The notes beneath the pieces are model-generated. The model saw only the letters and a list, made by a program, of their open reading frames with translations. It searched no databases and had not been told where the DNA came from. Below are positions 44,379 to 53,194 of a stretch of DNA of 64,000 nt, in pieces (the first letter of the stretch is position 1; each line of letters begins with the position of its first letter). The DNA comes from Acidimicrobiales bacterium (GTDB taxonomy: Bacteria; Actinomycetota; Acidimicrobiia; Acidimicrobiales; DATDAH01): NCBI GenBank assembly GCA_016794585.1, contig JAEUJM010000002.1, positions 1 to 64,000 of the forward strand. The letters run 5' to 3'. The position numbers were made by a program, and so were the translations under genes.

Positions 44379-47075
44379 GTGGCTTCCGCGGACTACCCCG
44401 CCGAGTGGGAGACCGACGTGGTGTTGGCCGACGGTGCCACGTTGCACCTCCGGCCCATCCGCCCCGAGGACCGGGACGCGCTGAACGCGCTCTTCGGTCG
44501 CCTCTCCGAGGAGACCATCCAGTTCCGCTTCTTCACGCCCCTCAAGGAGCTGAGCGATGCCTGGCTGACCCGCCTCACCAACGTCGACTACGTCGACCGC
44601 ATGGCGCTGGTCGGCGTGCTGGGCGACGACCTCGTGGCCGTCGGTCGCTACGACCGTCTGGACGAGCCCACACGCGCCGAGGTGGCCTTCACCGTCGAGG
44701 ACGCCCACCAGGGCCGGGGCATCGGCACCCTGCTGTTGGAGCACCTGGCCCTCGCCGCCGGCGAGCGAGGCATCGACACCTTCACCGCCGAGGTGCTCAC
44801 CGGCAACCGGCGCATGCTCGACGTGTTCCACGAGACCGCCTTCCCGATGAGCCAGCACTTCGAGGGCGGGGCCATCCACGTCGAGTTCCCCATCACGCCG
44901 ACCGAAGCGGCGCTCGTGGCCCAGGACCGCCGGGAGCGCCTCGCCGAGGCCCGCTCGATGGAACGGCTCCTCGCCCCCCGGTCGATCGCGGTGGTCGGCG
45001 CCGGGCGCACGCCGGGGACGATCGGGCACGAGATCTTCCGCAACCTCGTGACCGGCAACTTCACGGGTCCCGTGTACCCGGTGAACCCGACGGCGCCGTC
45101 GGTGGCCGCGGTGCGCGCCTACCCGTCGGTGGTCGACATCCCCGGTGACGTCGACCTCGCGATCATCGCCGTTCCGGCCGAGTCGGTCGTCGACGTGGTG
45201 GCCGACTGCGCCCGCCGCCAGGTGCACGGCCTCGTGATCATCACCGCCGGCTTCGCGGAGTTCGACGGGGGCGGCGAGCGCCAACGCCAGGTGGTCGAGC
45301 TCGCCCGACGCAGCGGCATGCGCCTGATCGGCCCGAACTGCATGGGCGTGGTCAACACCAGCCCGGCCATCCGCATGAACGCCACCTTCGCGCCCTTCGC
45401 TCCGGCGGCAGGCCGTGTCGCGTTCGCGTCCCAGTCGGGGGCGCTCGGCATCGAGCTCCTGCACCGAGCCGGCAGCCTGGGGCTGGGGGTCTCCAGCTTC
45501 GTGTCCCTCGGCAACAAGGCCGACGTGAGCAGCAACGACCTCCTGCCGTACTGGCAGGAGGACCCCGAGACCGACGTGATCCTGCTCTACCTCGAGTCCT
45601 TCGGGAACCCACGCAAGTTCGGTCGCCTGGCGCGTGAGATCGCACGGACGAAGCCCATCGTCGCGGTGAAGGGCGGGCGGACTCCCACCGGGGTCCGGGC
45701 AGCCTCCTCCCACACCGCCGCGCTCTCCAGCCCGGACGCGACCGTCGGGGCCCTGTTCCGCCAGGCCGGCGTGATCCGGGTCGACACCCTCGAGCAGCTC
45801 TTCGACACCGCCCAGGTGCTGTCCCACCAGCCCTTGCCCGCAGGCCGCCGACTGGCCATCGTCAGCAACGGTGGCGGCCCCGCCATCCTGGCGGCCGACG
45901 CCTGCGAGAGCTTCGGGCTCGAGGTGCCCGAGCTGAGCGACGGGCTCCAGGCCGAGCTGCGGGCGCTGAGCTCACCCGAGGCCACGGTGCGCAACCCGAT
46001 CGACCTCGTGGCCTCGGCCAGCGCCCATCACTTCGACGCCGCCCTGCGGGCGCTGTTGGCCTCCGACGAGGTCGACGCCGTCCTCGCCATCTTCGTCCCG
46101 CCGATGGTGACGAACACCGACGACGTGGCCCGGGCCATCGTCGGGGCGGCCGACGGCTCGAAGCCGGTCGTGGCCTGCTTCCTCGGCCAGGAGGGCGTGC
46201 CCGAGTCGCTGCGCGACGACGATCGGGCCATCCCGTCCTTCGCGTTCCCCGAGTCGGCGGTGCGCGCCATCGGACGGGTGGCCGAGCACGCGGCCTGGTT
46301 GCGTCGGGACCCGGGCATCGTGCCGGACCTGCCCGGGACCGACCCGGTCGCCGGGCGAGCGGTGGTCGAGTCCTTCCTCACCGCCCGGCCGGAAGGAGGT
46401 TGGCTGGACGCGGACGACGCTCTCGCCCTCGTGCGAGCGTTCGGCGTGCCCGTGGTGGACTCCCGCCAGGTGCACTCCGCCGACGAGGCCGTCGCCGCCG
46501 CCCGCGCCCTCGGGCTGCCGGTGGCGCTCAAGGCCGCCAGCGGCGCCATCGTGCACAAGACCGACGTCGGCGCGGTGCGCCTCGGCCTCGCGTCCGACGA
46601 CGCCGTGCGTGATGCCTACGAGGCCATGGAGCGCCGGCTCGGCGCCGCCATGGGGGGCGGGATCGTCCAGCCGATGGCGGGCGCCGGCATCGAGGTGATC
46701 GTCGGCATCCTCCACGACCGGTCCTTCGGGCCGACCGTGGCGTTCGGCATGGGGGGCGTGCAGGCTGAGCTCCTGCGGGACACTGCGCTCCAGCTCGTGC
46801 CGGTCACCGACGCCGACGCCCGCGACCTGGTGCGGTCGCTGCGCCTGTCGCCGCTGTTCTTCGGCTACCGGGGTTCCGAGCCCGTGGACGTGGAAGCGCT
46901 CGAGGACCTCCTGCTGCGAGTCAGCCTGATCGCCGACCACCTGCCCGAGGTGGTCGAGCTCGACGCCAACCCGGTGGTCGTGTCCGCCGCCGGCGTCGCC
47001 GCCCTCGACGTGAAGGTGCGGGTCGAGCCGGCGCCGCCCAGCTACGAGGCGCGTCGGGCCCTCAGCCCACCCTGA
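44379..47075 (+). CDS. GNAT acetyltransferase fused to ADP-forming acyl-CoA synthetase
   Basis: 898 residues in three parts. Residues 20-180 are a GNAT domain with the acetyl-CoA motif QGRGIGTLLLEHL. Residues 195-650 are the CoA-binding and CoA-ligase domains of ADP-forming acetyl-CoA synthetase (VVGAGRTPGTIG, LIGPNCMG, FASQSGALG, and SHTAALSSPD, where the catalytic phosphohistidine is expected). Residues 680-890 are an ATP-grasp domain with VALKAASGAIVHKTDVGAVRLG. Related fusions act as protein lysine acetyltransferases (Pat family), some controlled by an added cAMP domain; that domain is absent here. The enzyme may acetylate acyl-CoA synthetases or other proteins, with the synthetase-like part as sensor or remnant. 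Confidence 0.9.
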   Translation: MASADYPAEWETDVVLADGATLHLRPIRPEDRDALNALFGRLSEETIQFRFFTPLKELSDAWLTRLTNVDYVDRMALVGVLGDDLVAVGRYDRLDEPTRAEVAFTVEDAHQGRGIGTLLLEHLALAAGERGIDTFTAEVLTGNRRMLDVFHETAFPMSQHFEGGAIHVEFPITPTEAALVAQDRRERLAEARSMERLLAPRSIAVVGAGRTPGTIGHEIFRNLVTGNFTGPVYPVNPTAPSVAAVRAYPSVVDIPGDVDLAIIAVPAESVVDVVADCARRQVHGLVIITAGFAEFDGGGERQRQVVELARRSGMRLIGPNCMGVVNTSPAIRMNATFAPFAPAAGRVAFASQSGALGIELLHRAGSLGLGVSSFVSLGNKADVSSNDLLPYWQEDPETDVILLYLESFGNPRKFGRLAREIARTKPIVAVKGGRTPTGVRAASSHTAALSSPDATVGALFRQAGVIRVDTLEQLFDTAQVLSHQPLPAGRRLAIVSNGGGPAILAADACESFGLEVPELSDGLQAELRALSSPEATVRNPIDLVASASAHHFDAALRALLASDEVDAVLAIFVPPMVTNTDDVARAIVGAADGSKPVVACFLGQEGVPESLRDDDRAIPSFAFPESAVRAIGRVAEHAAWLRRDPGIVPDLPGTDPVAGRAVVESFLTARPEGGWLDADDALALVRAFGVPVVDSRQVHSADEAVAAARALGLPVALKAASGAIVHKTDVGAVRLGLASDDAVRDAYEAMERRLGAAMGGGIVQPMAGAGIEVIVGILHDRSFGPTVAFGMGGVQAELLRDTALQLVPVTDADARDLVRSLRLSPLFFGYRGSEPVDVEALEDLLLRVSLIADHLPEVVELDANPVVVSAAGVAALDVKVRVEPAPPSYEARRALSPP

Positions 47076-47096
47076 GCACGGTTTGAGGGGAGCGCG

Positions 47097-48023
47097 TCAA
47101 TCGGCGGGGAGATCGGGGTCGCCGTGCTCCCAGGCCCGCCAGTAGGCCTTCAGGCGGCGGGTGAAGGCCTTGGGGGACTCGGCGTAGACCTGCCCGCCGA
47201 GTCCGAACGCGTGGTGCTGGAGATCGGTGCGGGCACGGGAGGCCCGGTCGAGCGCCGGTCGCGCAGCGTCCTCGCCGCCGAAGGCCTCGGGGTCGACGCC
47301 GACGAGGTCCGACAGGACGGCGAGGTCGTGGTCGTCGCCGAGGTCCTCGGACAGCACGTGCAGCAGCTTCGCCTGCGGCCCGAGCACCGCCGGGGCCGCG
47401 GCCGCGACCAGGCGGGTGGCGTACCAGAGGTCCTTCTCGCGCTTGCGCCACTCGTGGAGGTCCTCGTCGTGCTCGGCCTTCGCCGCCTGGGTCATCGCGT
47501 CCCGGCCCCGCTCGTAGGTGGTGCGGGCACCCAGGAGGAGCACGTCGAGGTCGTCCTCGACGTCGCAGTCCACGACGATCTCGCGCACCGCCTCCAGCCC
47601 GGCCCGAGCGGCCTCGACCTTGTCGCCGCCGGTGGCGACGGCACGACTGGCCTCGTCGGCCCGCCGGGCCAGCTCGTCGCGCACCACGTCGAGGTCGTGG
47701 CGCTCGAGCTCGCCCGCGGGTGCGACGAGCAGCCGGTCGAAGGTTGCCAGCAGGGCGTGGGCGTCGCGGAACGAGGAGAGCTCGGCGGCCGCGTCCCGGG
47801 TCCCCTGGTTGACGGCGCGGAAGTCCGCCTTGGCCAATCCCGGGCGGACGAGGCGGGCCAGCCCCCGGACCTTCTTGCAGTGCTTGCGGGCACCGTGGAC
47901 GGTCGCCTCCACCCCCAGAACGGTCGGGTCGGCCAGGCCGTCGAGGGCCTCGGTCAGCTCCTCGACGGCAATACGGCGGAACCCGTTGGCAACGCCCTCG
48001 CCGGCCTTCCACTGGTAGCTCAC
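47097..48023 (-). CDS. CHAD-domain protein
   Basis: 308 residues, a full-length CHAD (conserved histidine alpha-helical) domain, which binds polyphosphate. The positively charged helices with conserved His and Lys are TVHGARKHCKKVRGLARLVRP near residue 45 and LHEWRKREKDLWYATRLV near 205. Many CHAD proteins localise to polyphosphate granules. No polyphosphate kinase gene is in the window. The ATG has no strong ribosome-binding site or -10 box visible. It is convergent with the GNAT/synthetase gene. Confidence 0.9.
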   Translation of the reverse strand: MSYQWKAGEGVANGFRRIAVEELTEALDGLADPTVLGVEATVHGARKHCKKVRGLARLVRPGLAKADFRAVNQGTRDAAAELSSFRDAHALLATFDRLLVAPAGELERHDLDVVRDELARRADEASRAVATGGDKVEAARAGLEAVREIVVDCDVEDDLDVLLLGARTTYERGRDAMTQAAKAEHDEDLHEWRKREKDLWYATRLVAAAAPAVLGPQAKLLHVLSEDLGDDHDLAVLSDLVGVDPEAFGGEDAARPALDRASRARTDLQHHAFGLGGQVYAESPKAFTRRLKAYWRAWEHGDPDLPAD

Positions 48024-48073
48024 GGCTGGTCGCCCTCGCGCTCTGGTCGGATGTGTTGCAGGATCGGTGGGCC

Positions 48074-49312
48074 TCAGCCGCGTCCGACCACGAAGCTGGC
48101 GACGGTGGTGAGGCTGCCCCCCAAGTTAAGGGTCGCGACCCGCCGTGCGCCGTCGACCTGGCACTCGCCGGCCGTCCCCGTGACCTGGCGGGTGGCGTCC
48201 CACAGCATGCGCACCCCGGTGGCCCCGACGGGGTGGCCGGCCGCGAGCAGCCCGCCGGACGGGTTGACGGGCAGGGCACCGCATCGCTCGATGCGCCCGT
48301 CCTCGACGGCCTTCCAGCTCTCGCCGGGAGCGGTGAGGCCGAGGTGGTCGAGGGCGGCGTACTCACTGATGGTGAAGCAGTCGTGGGTCTCGACGGCGTC
48401 GAGCTCGTCAACCGAGGCGATCCCGGCCCGGGAGAAGGCGTCGAGGGCGGCGGCGCGGAGCTGGGGGAACACGTACGGCTCGTCGCGGCTGGCCTCGAAC
48501 TTGTCGGTCATCGTCATGCGGGCGGTGCGGTGGCCCCAGCCCTCGATGCGGGCCACGGCGGCGAGGTCGAGCCCCCGCTCGGCGGCCCACGCCTCGGCGA
48601 AGCGGGGGGTGGCGAGGACGACCGCGGCGGCGCCGTCGGTGACCTGCGAGCAGTCCGAGCGGCGGAGGCGGCCCGCCACGACGGGGTTGGTCTCGTCGTC
48701 GGCGGCGAAGGTGGCGTCGCCCACGGACCACGTGCGGGTCTGGGCGAGCGGGTTGCCCTTGGCGTTGGCGAACGCCTTGCGGGCGATGGCGGCGAGGTGG
48801 ATGTCGTCGAGGCCGTAGCGGCGGTCGTACTCGTCGGCCACGTCACCGAAGAGCTTGGGCCACGGGTACTCGAGGCCGACCACCTCGTCGTGCGCCCGGC
48901 CGGCCGCGCTGAGGGCGGCCTGCGCGGCGAAGCCGCCGTCGGCCCGCATCAGCTCGACGCCCACCACGAGGGCGACGTCGGCGCGCCCCGCAGCCAGGTC
49001 GGCGGTGGCGGCCAGCACGGCCATGCTCCCGGAGGCGCACGCCGCCTCGTGGCGGCTGACGGCGATGCCCTCGAGCTCGGGGACGGCGTCGACGAGCAGG
49101 CCGCCCAGGTGGCCCTGGCCCGAGTAGATCTCCGCGGCGAAGTTGCCGACGTGGGCGACGCCGACGTCGGCGGCGTCCAGCCGGGCCGAGGCCAGGGCGC
49201 CCCGGGCCGCCTCGCCCATCAGCGCGGTGAGGTCGAGACCCTCACGGCTGGCGTTGCGGGCGAAGTCGCTCTGGTGGCCGCCGAGGACGAAGGGCGTCGG
49301 CTCGTCGCTCAC
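48074..49312 (-). CDS. Thiolase-family acetyl-CoA acyltransferase (SCP-x-like)
   Basis: 412 residues, thiolase superfamily. The acylated cysteine is in HEAACASGSMAV near residue 90, the catalytic His in VNPSGGLLAAGHPVGATG near 345, and the other His in ETHDCFTISEYAAL near 300. The sequence is closer to the SCP-x/lipid-transfer thiolases than to classical beta-ketothiolases. It can cleave or join beta-ketoacyl-CoAs. The GTG overlaps the TGA of the carotenoid oxygenase gene (GTGA), so the two are translated together. A 3-oxoacyl-CoA derived from an oxidised isoprenoid is a plausible substrate, inferred from context. Confidence 0.88.
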   Translation of the reverse strand: MSDEPTPFVLGGHQSDFARNASREGLDLTALMGEAARGALASARLDAADVGVAHVGNFAAEIYSGQGHLGGLLVDAVPELEGIAVSRHEAACASGSMAVLAATADLAAGRADVALVVGVELMRADGGFAAQAALSAAGRAHDEVVGLEYPWPKLFGDVADEYDRRYGLDDIHLAAIARKAFANAKGNPLAQTRTWSVGDATFAADDETNPVVAGRLRRSDCSQVTDGAAAVVLATPRFAEAWAAERGLDLAAVARIEGWGHRTARMTMTDKFEASRDEPYVFPQLRAAALDAFSRAGIASVDELDAVETHDCFTISEYAALDHLGLTAPGESWKAVEDGRIERCGALPVNPSGGLLAAGHPVGATGVRMLWDATRQVTGTAGECQVDGARRVATLNLGGSLTTVASFVVGRG

Positions 49313-50751
49313 GACGAAGCGAGCTCCTCGGCCGGGACCCACCACGAGTGGTACCCCGCCGGCACCCGCGCGGGGACGGCGAGGCGACAGACCGGTCCGT
49401 CCTCGAGGCGCTCGGCGTCGAGGACGTGCACCTCGGTGGCGCCGGTCGCCTCCTCCACCACGAAGCTGACGAGGTAGCCCTCGGCCTCGTCGGTCGAGCC
49501 GGTGCGGGGGCAGAACGGCGTCTCGCACCCGTACCAGCCCTCGGGCCAGGCATGGGAGGTGGTGGCGCCCGTCAGCCGGTCGTGGCGGATCACACCGTCG
49601 AAGGCCAGCTCGGAGCGCTCGGCGAAGCGCATCAGGTAGGAGTAGCGGAAGGGCTGACCGATGCGGCGGACGTCGATGCGCGGGAACTCGGCCATCTGGT
49701 CGTCGAGGCGGCGCTTGGTGATGGTCCCGTCGGCGAGGTGGAAGCTCCACTCGGTCAGGAACGGCTCGAGGCGGAGCATCGCGATCTGCGGCGCGTCCGG
49801 CAGGTCCGGCGCGTTGCCCGGGTCCGACGCCAGCGGGTCGGCGATCTCGCAGCCGACGAGCTTGACCACGCCGTCCTCCTGCCAGGCGCCGCACACGTGG
49901 TACATGAAGCAGGGGTCGGTCTCGAACCAGCGGACGTCGGCCACGGGGGCGCTCGTGTCGCCGCCGCGGGCGACGAGGCCGAAGCGGGCGGGCCGGTCGC
50001 GGTGGAAGGCCAGGCGGCTCCGGCCGTCCTGCTGCTCCCACATGAAGGGGAAGTCGAACACGACGATCCAGTCGTCGCTGAAGGCGATGTCGTGCTGGAG
50101 GCGGGGGCCGCCGACCTCGACGGTCTGGCTGCGCACCACCTTGCCGTCGGGGGACACCACGCCGAGGGTGAGGAAGGGCGGGACCGGGTCGTAGTCGATG
50201 AACAGCAGCTCGCCGGTGACGGGGTCGACCTTGGGGTGGGCGGCGATGTGGGTCTGGAGGGTGCCCCCGAAGTCCTCGCGGCCGAGGGTCTCGAGGTCGG
50301 GGAGCGACAGGCGGTAGGCGTCGCCGCCGAGCCACCACAGCGCCAGGAGCTCGCCGTTGAAGAACACCAGGTCGGTGTTGGCGGTGTCCTTGAACACGTC
50401 GGGGAACTTGGAGAAGTCCGGGGGCTCGAGGATCCCGGTCCACAGCGCCTCGCCCGCTTCCTCCTCGGCGGCCAGCGCCCGGGTGCGCACGTAGCGGTTG
50501 GCGTAGTGGGCGCCGGCGTCGTCGAAGTGCACGATGTGCACCATCCCGTCGCCGTCGAACCAGTGGTACCGGCCCTCGGGCTCGAAGCGGGGGTTGGAGC
50601 CGTTGCGGGCGAACACGCCCCGGAGATCCGCCGGCAGCTCGCCGGCGAGCACCTCGAGGTCGGCTCGCACCTCGTCCTGGACGGGTGCGTACATCCCGTC
50701 GAGGTACGGCGAGCGCTGCTCGACCCGCCGGTTCGCGTCGGTCATCGTCAT
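49309..50751 (-). CDS. Carotenoid-oxygenase (RPE65/CCD) family dioxygenase
   Basis: 480 residues of the seven-bladed-propeller non-haem-iron family that cleaves carbon-carbon double bonds in carotenoids, apocarotenoids or stilbenes. The four iron-binding histidines can be placed in AAHPKVDP, LQHDIAFSDDW, MYHVCGAW and GYHSWWVPA. Other family segments are GVFARNGSNPRFEP, GDGMVHIVHF and EGWYGCETPFCPR. It is slightly short, with no transit sequence, so cytoplasmic. The ATG is preceded by an AGGGGA ribosome-binding site. It heads a two-gene unit with the thiolase. Isoprenoid versus lignostilbene substrate cannot be settled. Confidence 0.93.
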   Translation of the reverse strand: MTMTDANRRVEQRSPYLDGMYAPVQDEVRADLEVLAGELPADLRGVFARNGSNPRFEPEGRYHWFDGDGMVHIVHFDDAGAHYANRYVRTRALAAEEEAGEALWTGILEPPDFSKFPDVFKDTANTDLVFFNGELLALWWLGGDAYRLSLPDLETLGREDFGGTLQTHIAAHPKVDPVTGELLFIDYDPVPPFLTLGVVSPDGKVVRSQTVEVGGPRLQHDIAFSDDWIVVFDFPFMWEQQDGRSRLAFHRDRPARFGLVARGGDTSAPVADVRWFETDPCFMYHVCGAWQEDGVVKLVGCEIADPLASDPGNAPDLPDAPQIAMLRLEPFLTEWSFHLADGTITKRRLDDQMAEFPRIDVRRIGQPFRYSYLMRFAERSELAFDGVIRHDRLTGATTSHAWPEGWYGCETPFCPRTGSTDEAEGYLVSFVVEEATGATEVHVLDAERLEDGPVCRLAVPARVPAGYHSWWVPAEELASS

Positions 50752-50822
50752 GTGGCTGTCCCCTTGTCCGGGCGCCCGTCCCCGCAGGCGCGCTCCCATT
50801 CTGCCCCACGGCGGCCCGTGCC

Positions 50823-50828
50823 TACGCT
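50823..50828 (+). promoter_or_regulatory. -10 box TACGCT, 6 bases before the start at 50835
   Basis: TACGCT, six bases, ATG. The divergent oxygenase gene starts about 70 bases away on the other strand, so regulation could be shared. Confidence 0.5.
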
Positions 50829-50834
50829 TGCGCC

Positions 50835-52532
50835 ATGTCGTTGCTCCTGCACCCCGGCCGGTTGGACCGGCCCTACCCCGACGAGCGCAGCCGCGAGGTG
50901 ATGGCCAAGACCGTCGCCTGGTTCGAGGCCCGCGGCAAGGAACGGCTCAAGGCCGACGACCACGCCGCGGTCTGGTACCAGGACTTCCTCGACTTCGTGG
51001 CCGAGGAGGGGATCTTCGCCACGATGTGCACGCCGGCGGGGCTGGGTGCCGAGGACAGTCGCTGGGACACCTGGCGCATCTGCGAGTTCGCCGAGATCCT
51101 CGGCTTCTACGGCCTGCAGTACTGGTACACGTGGCAGGTCACGGTCCTCGGCCTCGGCCCGCTGTGGATGTCGGACAACGAGGCGCTGCGCGAGCGGGCC
51201 GCCGCGCTGCTCGCCGGGGGCGGGATCTTCGGGTTCGGCCTCTCCGAGAAGGCCCACGGCGCCGACCTCTACTCCACCGACATGGTGCTCGAGCCCCAGG
51301 ACGACGGCACGTACCTCGCCAACGGGTCGAAGTACTACATCGGCAACGGCAACAAGGCGGCGCTGGTCTCGGTCTTCGGCAAGCTCCCCGACGGCAACCC
51401 GGTGGCCTTCGCCGTCAGCTCGCAGCACCCGAGCTACGAGCTGGTGAAGAACGTGGTGTGGAGCCAGAACTACGTGTCGGAGTTCCGCCTGCACGACTAC
51501 CCGATCACCGAGGCGGACCTCATCGCCGTCGGCGCCGACGCCTGGAACGCCGGGCTCAACACCGTGAACATCGGCAAGTACAACCTGGGGTGGGCGTCGA
51601 TCGGCATCTGCACCCACGCCCTCTACGAGGCGGTCACCCATGCCCACAACCGTGTCCTCTACGGGCACCCGGTCACCGACTTCGCCCACGTGCGCCAGCT
51701 GTTCACCGACGCCTACTGCCGGCTCGTGGCCATGAAGCTCGTCGCCCTGCGGGCCAGCGACTACTTCCGGTCCGCGTCGCTCGAGGACCGCCGCTACCTG
51801 CTGTTCAACCCGGTGGTGAAGATGAAGGTCACCACCCAGGGCGAGGACGTCATCAACCACCTGTGGGACGTCATCGCCGCCAAGGGCTTCGAGAAGGACA
51901 CGTACTTCGAGGCGGCCGCCCGGGACATCCGGGCCCTGCCCAAGCTCGAGGGCACGGTGCACGTGAACATCTCGCTGATCGTGAAGTTCATGCACAACTA
52001 CTTCTTCGAGCCCGCCGACGTGCCCGACGTGCCCCAGCGGGCCGACGCCGCCAACGACGACTTCCTGTTCGACCAGGGCCCGACCGGGGGCCTCTCGAAG
52101 GTGCGGTTCGGCCCGTGGCGCAAGCCCTTCGAGGCGAGCGACCTCCCCAACGTGGCCGTGTTCCGCGAGCAGGCCGACGTGCTGGTGCGCTTCCTGGCCG
52201 AGACGCCCCTCGACGAGGCCCAGGCCCGCGACATCGACGTCCTGCTGGCGGTGGGGGAGATCTTCACCCTCGTGGTGTACGCCCAGCTCGTCCTCGAGAA
52301 CGCCGCCATCTACGACGTCGCCGACGACCTCGTCGACCAGACCTTCGACGTGTTCGTGCGCGACGTGTCCCGCTTCGCCGTGCAGCTCCACGGCAAGCCC
52401 AGCACCACCCAGGCCCAGCAGGACCTCTGCCTCGCCATGATCCGCAAGCCCGTGGTCGACCCCGACCGCACCGCCCGGGTCTGGGAGGGCGACGTGCTCG
52501 CCGTCTCCGGCGCCTACGAGATGGCGCCCTGA
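50835..52532 (+). CDS. Acyl-CoA dehydrogenase-family flavoprotein (large form)
   Basis: 565 residues. FAD-dependent dehydrogenase with the usual three domains: N-terminal helices, the central beta domain (GFGLSEKAHGADL; LANGSKYYIGNGNKAALVSVFGK) and C-terminal helices with NHLWDVIAAKGF. It is about 150 residues longer than classical enzymes, resembling the large ACAD group. The catalytic glutamate position is not clear to me, so the exact reaction is open. It is divergent from the oxygenase-thiolase pair and convergent with the hydroxylase gene, suggesting a shared lipid or isoprenoid pathway. Leaderless-type start. Confidence 0.86.
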   Translation: MSLLLHPGRLDRPYPDERSREVMAKTVAWFEARGKERLKADDHAAVWYQDFLDFVAEEGIFATMCTPAGLGAEDSRWDTWRICEFAEILGFYGLQYWYTWQVTVLGLGPLWMSDNEALRERAAALLAGGGIFGFGLSEKAHGADLYSTDMVLEPQDDGTYLANGSKYYIGNGNKAALVSVFGKLPDGNPVAFAVSSQHPSYELVKNVVWSQNYVSEFRLHDYPITEADLIAVGADAWNAGLNTVNIGKYNLGWASIGICTHALYEAVTHAHNRVLYGHPVTDFAHVRQLFTDAYCRLVAMKLVALRASDYFRSASLEDRRYLLFNPVVKMKVTTQGEDVINHLWDVIAAKGFEKDTYFEAAARDIRALPKLEGTVHVNISLIVKFMHNYFFEPADVPDVPQRADAANDDFLFDQGPTGGLSKVRFGPWRKPFEASDLPNVAVFREQADVLVRFLAETPLDEAQARDIDVLLAVGEIFTLVVYAQLVLENAAIYDVADDLVDQTFDVFVRDVSRFAVQLHGKPSTTQAQQDLCLAMIRKPVVDPDRTARVWEGDVLAVSGAYEMAP

Positions 52533-52548
52533 GCGGAGAGCTCTCGGT

Positions 52549-53184
52549 TCAGTCCTCGGGGGCGATGGAGGCGAAGGCGCGGGCCTTGTCGAGCGCCGCG
52601 GTGCGCTCGTCGCTGGAGGCGGCGCCGACCAGCACGTAGTCGTCGGCGTACTCGGGGCGGAGCTCGCCGTCGTCGTCGAGGAGCCAGGCCATGGCGAGGC
52701 GGCGGGGGACACGCACCCGCTCGGGGCGCTCGAGGGTGCCGAAGACCCGGTCCCACCAGGGGACGCTCACGCCGTGGTTGCTCATGGGGTGGCCGAAGTG
52801 GTGGTGGAAGTGGTGGATGCGCAGCCAGTGCGAGTACGTGCCCACCGGGCCGCGCAGATGGGCCTGGGCGTGGCAGTACTCGTAGACGCCGTAGCCGACG
52901 GCCCAGCCCGCGGCGACGCCGAGGCCGATGGCCAGCGAGCCGGTGAGGTACCAGAACAGCGGGGTCCAGATGAGCCCGCCGACGAGGCCGACGCCGATCC
53001 AGCTGAGCACGTTGGTGTAGGCGAGGTGCCAGTCGGCGCGCACGTGGTGGAGCAGGTGCTCGCGGCTCATGATCCCTTTGCCATGCAGCTCGTGCATGGC
53101 GAAGCGGTGCAGCACGTACTCGCCGAGGGTCCACAGCAGCCAGCCGAAGGCGAAGGCGAGGAGGGTGAGGAGCAGCGTCGTCAT
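52549..53184 (-). CDS. Fatty-acid hydroxylase / sterol desaturase-family membrane protein
   Basis: 211 residues. Membrane di-iron enzyme family: histidine boxes EYVLHRFAMHELHGKG, REHLLHHVRADWH and RIHHFHHHFGHP, with hydrophobic segments at about residues 3-25 and 60-100. Members hydroxylate or desaturate fatty acids, sterols or carotenoid rings. Next to a carotenoid oxygenase, a beta-carotene hydroxylase-like activity is one possibility, but fatty acids are equally likely. It starts 10 bases after the TetR gene stop and has AGAGG upstream, so the pair form an operon and the TetR protein probably controls it. Confidence 0.87.
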   Translation of the reverse strand: MTTLLLTLLAFAFGWLLWTLGEYVLHRFAMHELHGKGIMSREHLLHHVRADWHLAYTNVLSWIGVGLVGGLIWTPLFWYLTGSLAIGLGVAAGWAVGYGVYEYCHAQAHLRGPVGTYSHWLRIHHFHHHFGHPMSNHGVSVPWWDRVFGTLERPERVRVPRRLAMAWLLDDDGELRPEYADDYVLVGAASSDERTAALDKARAFASIAPED

Positions 53185-53194
53185 GGCAGGCCTC

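Noticed and set aside
52533-52548. GAGAGCTCTC between convergent genes as a terminator
   Set aside because: A 10-base palindrome without a loop cannot form a useful hairpin.
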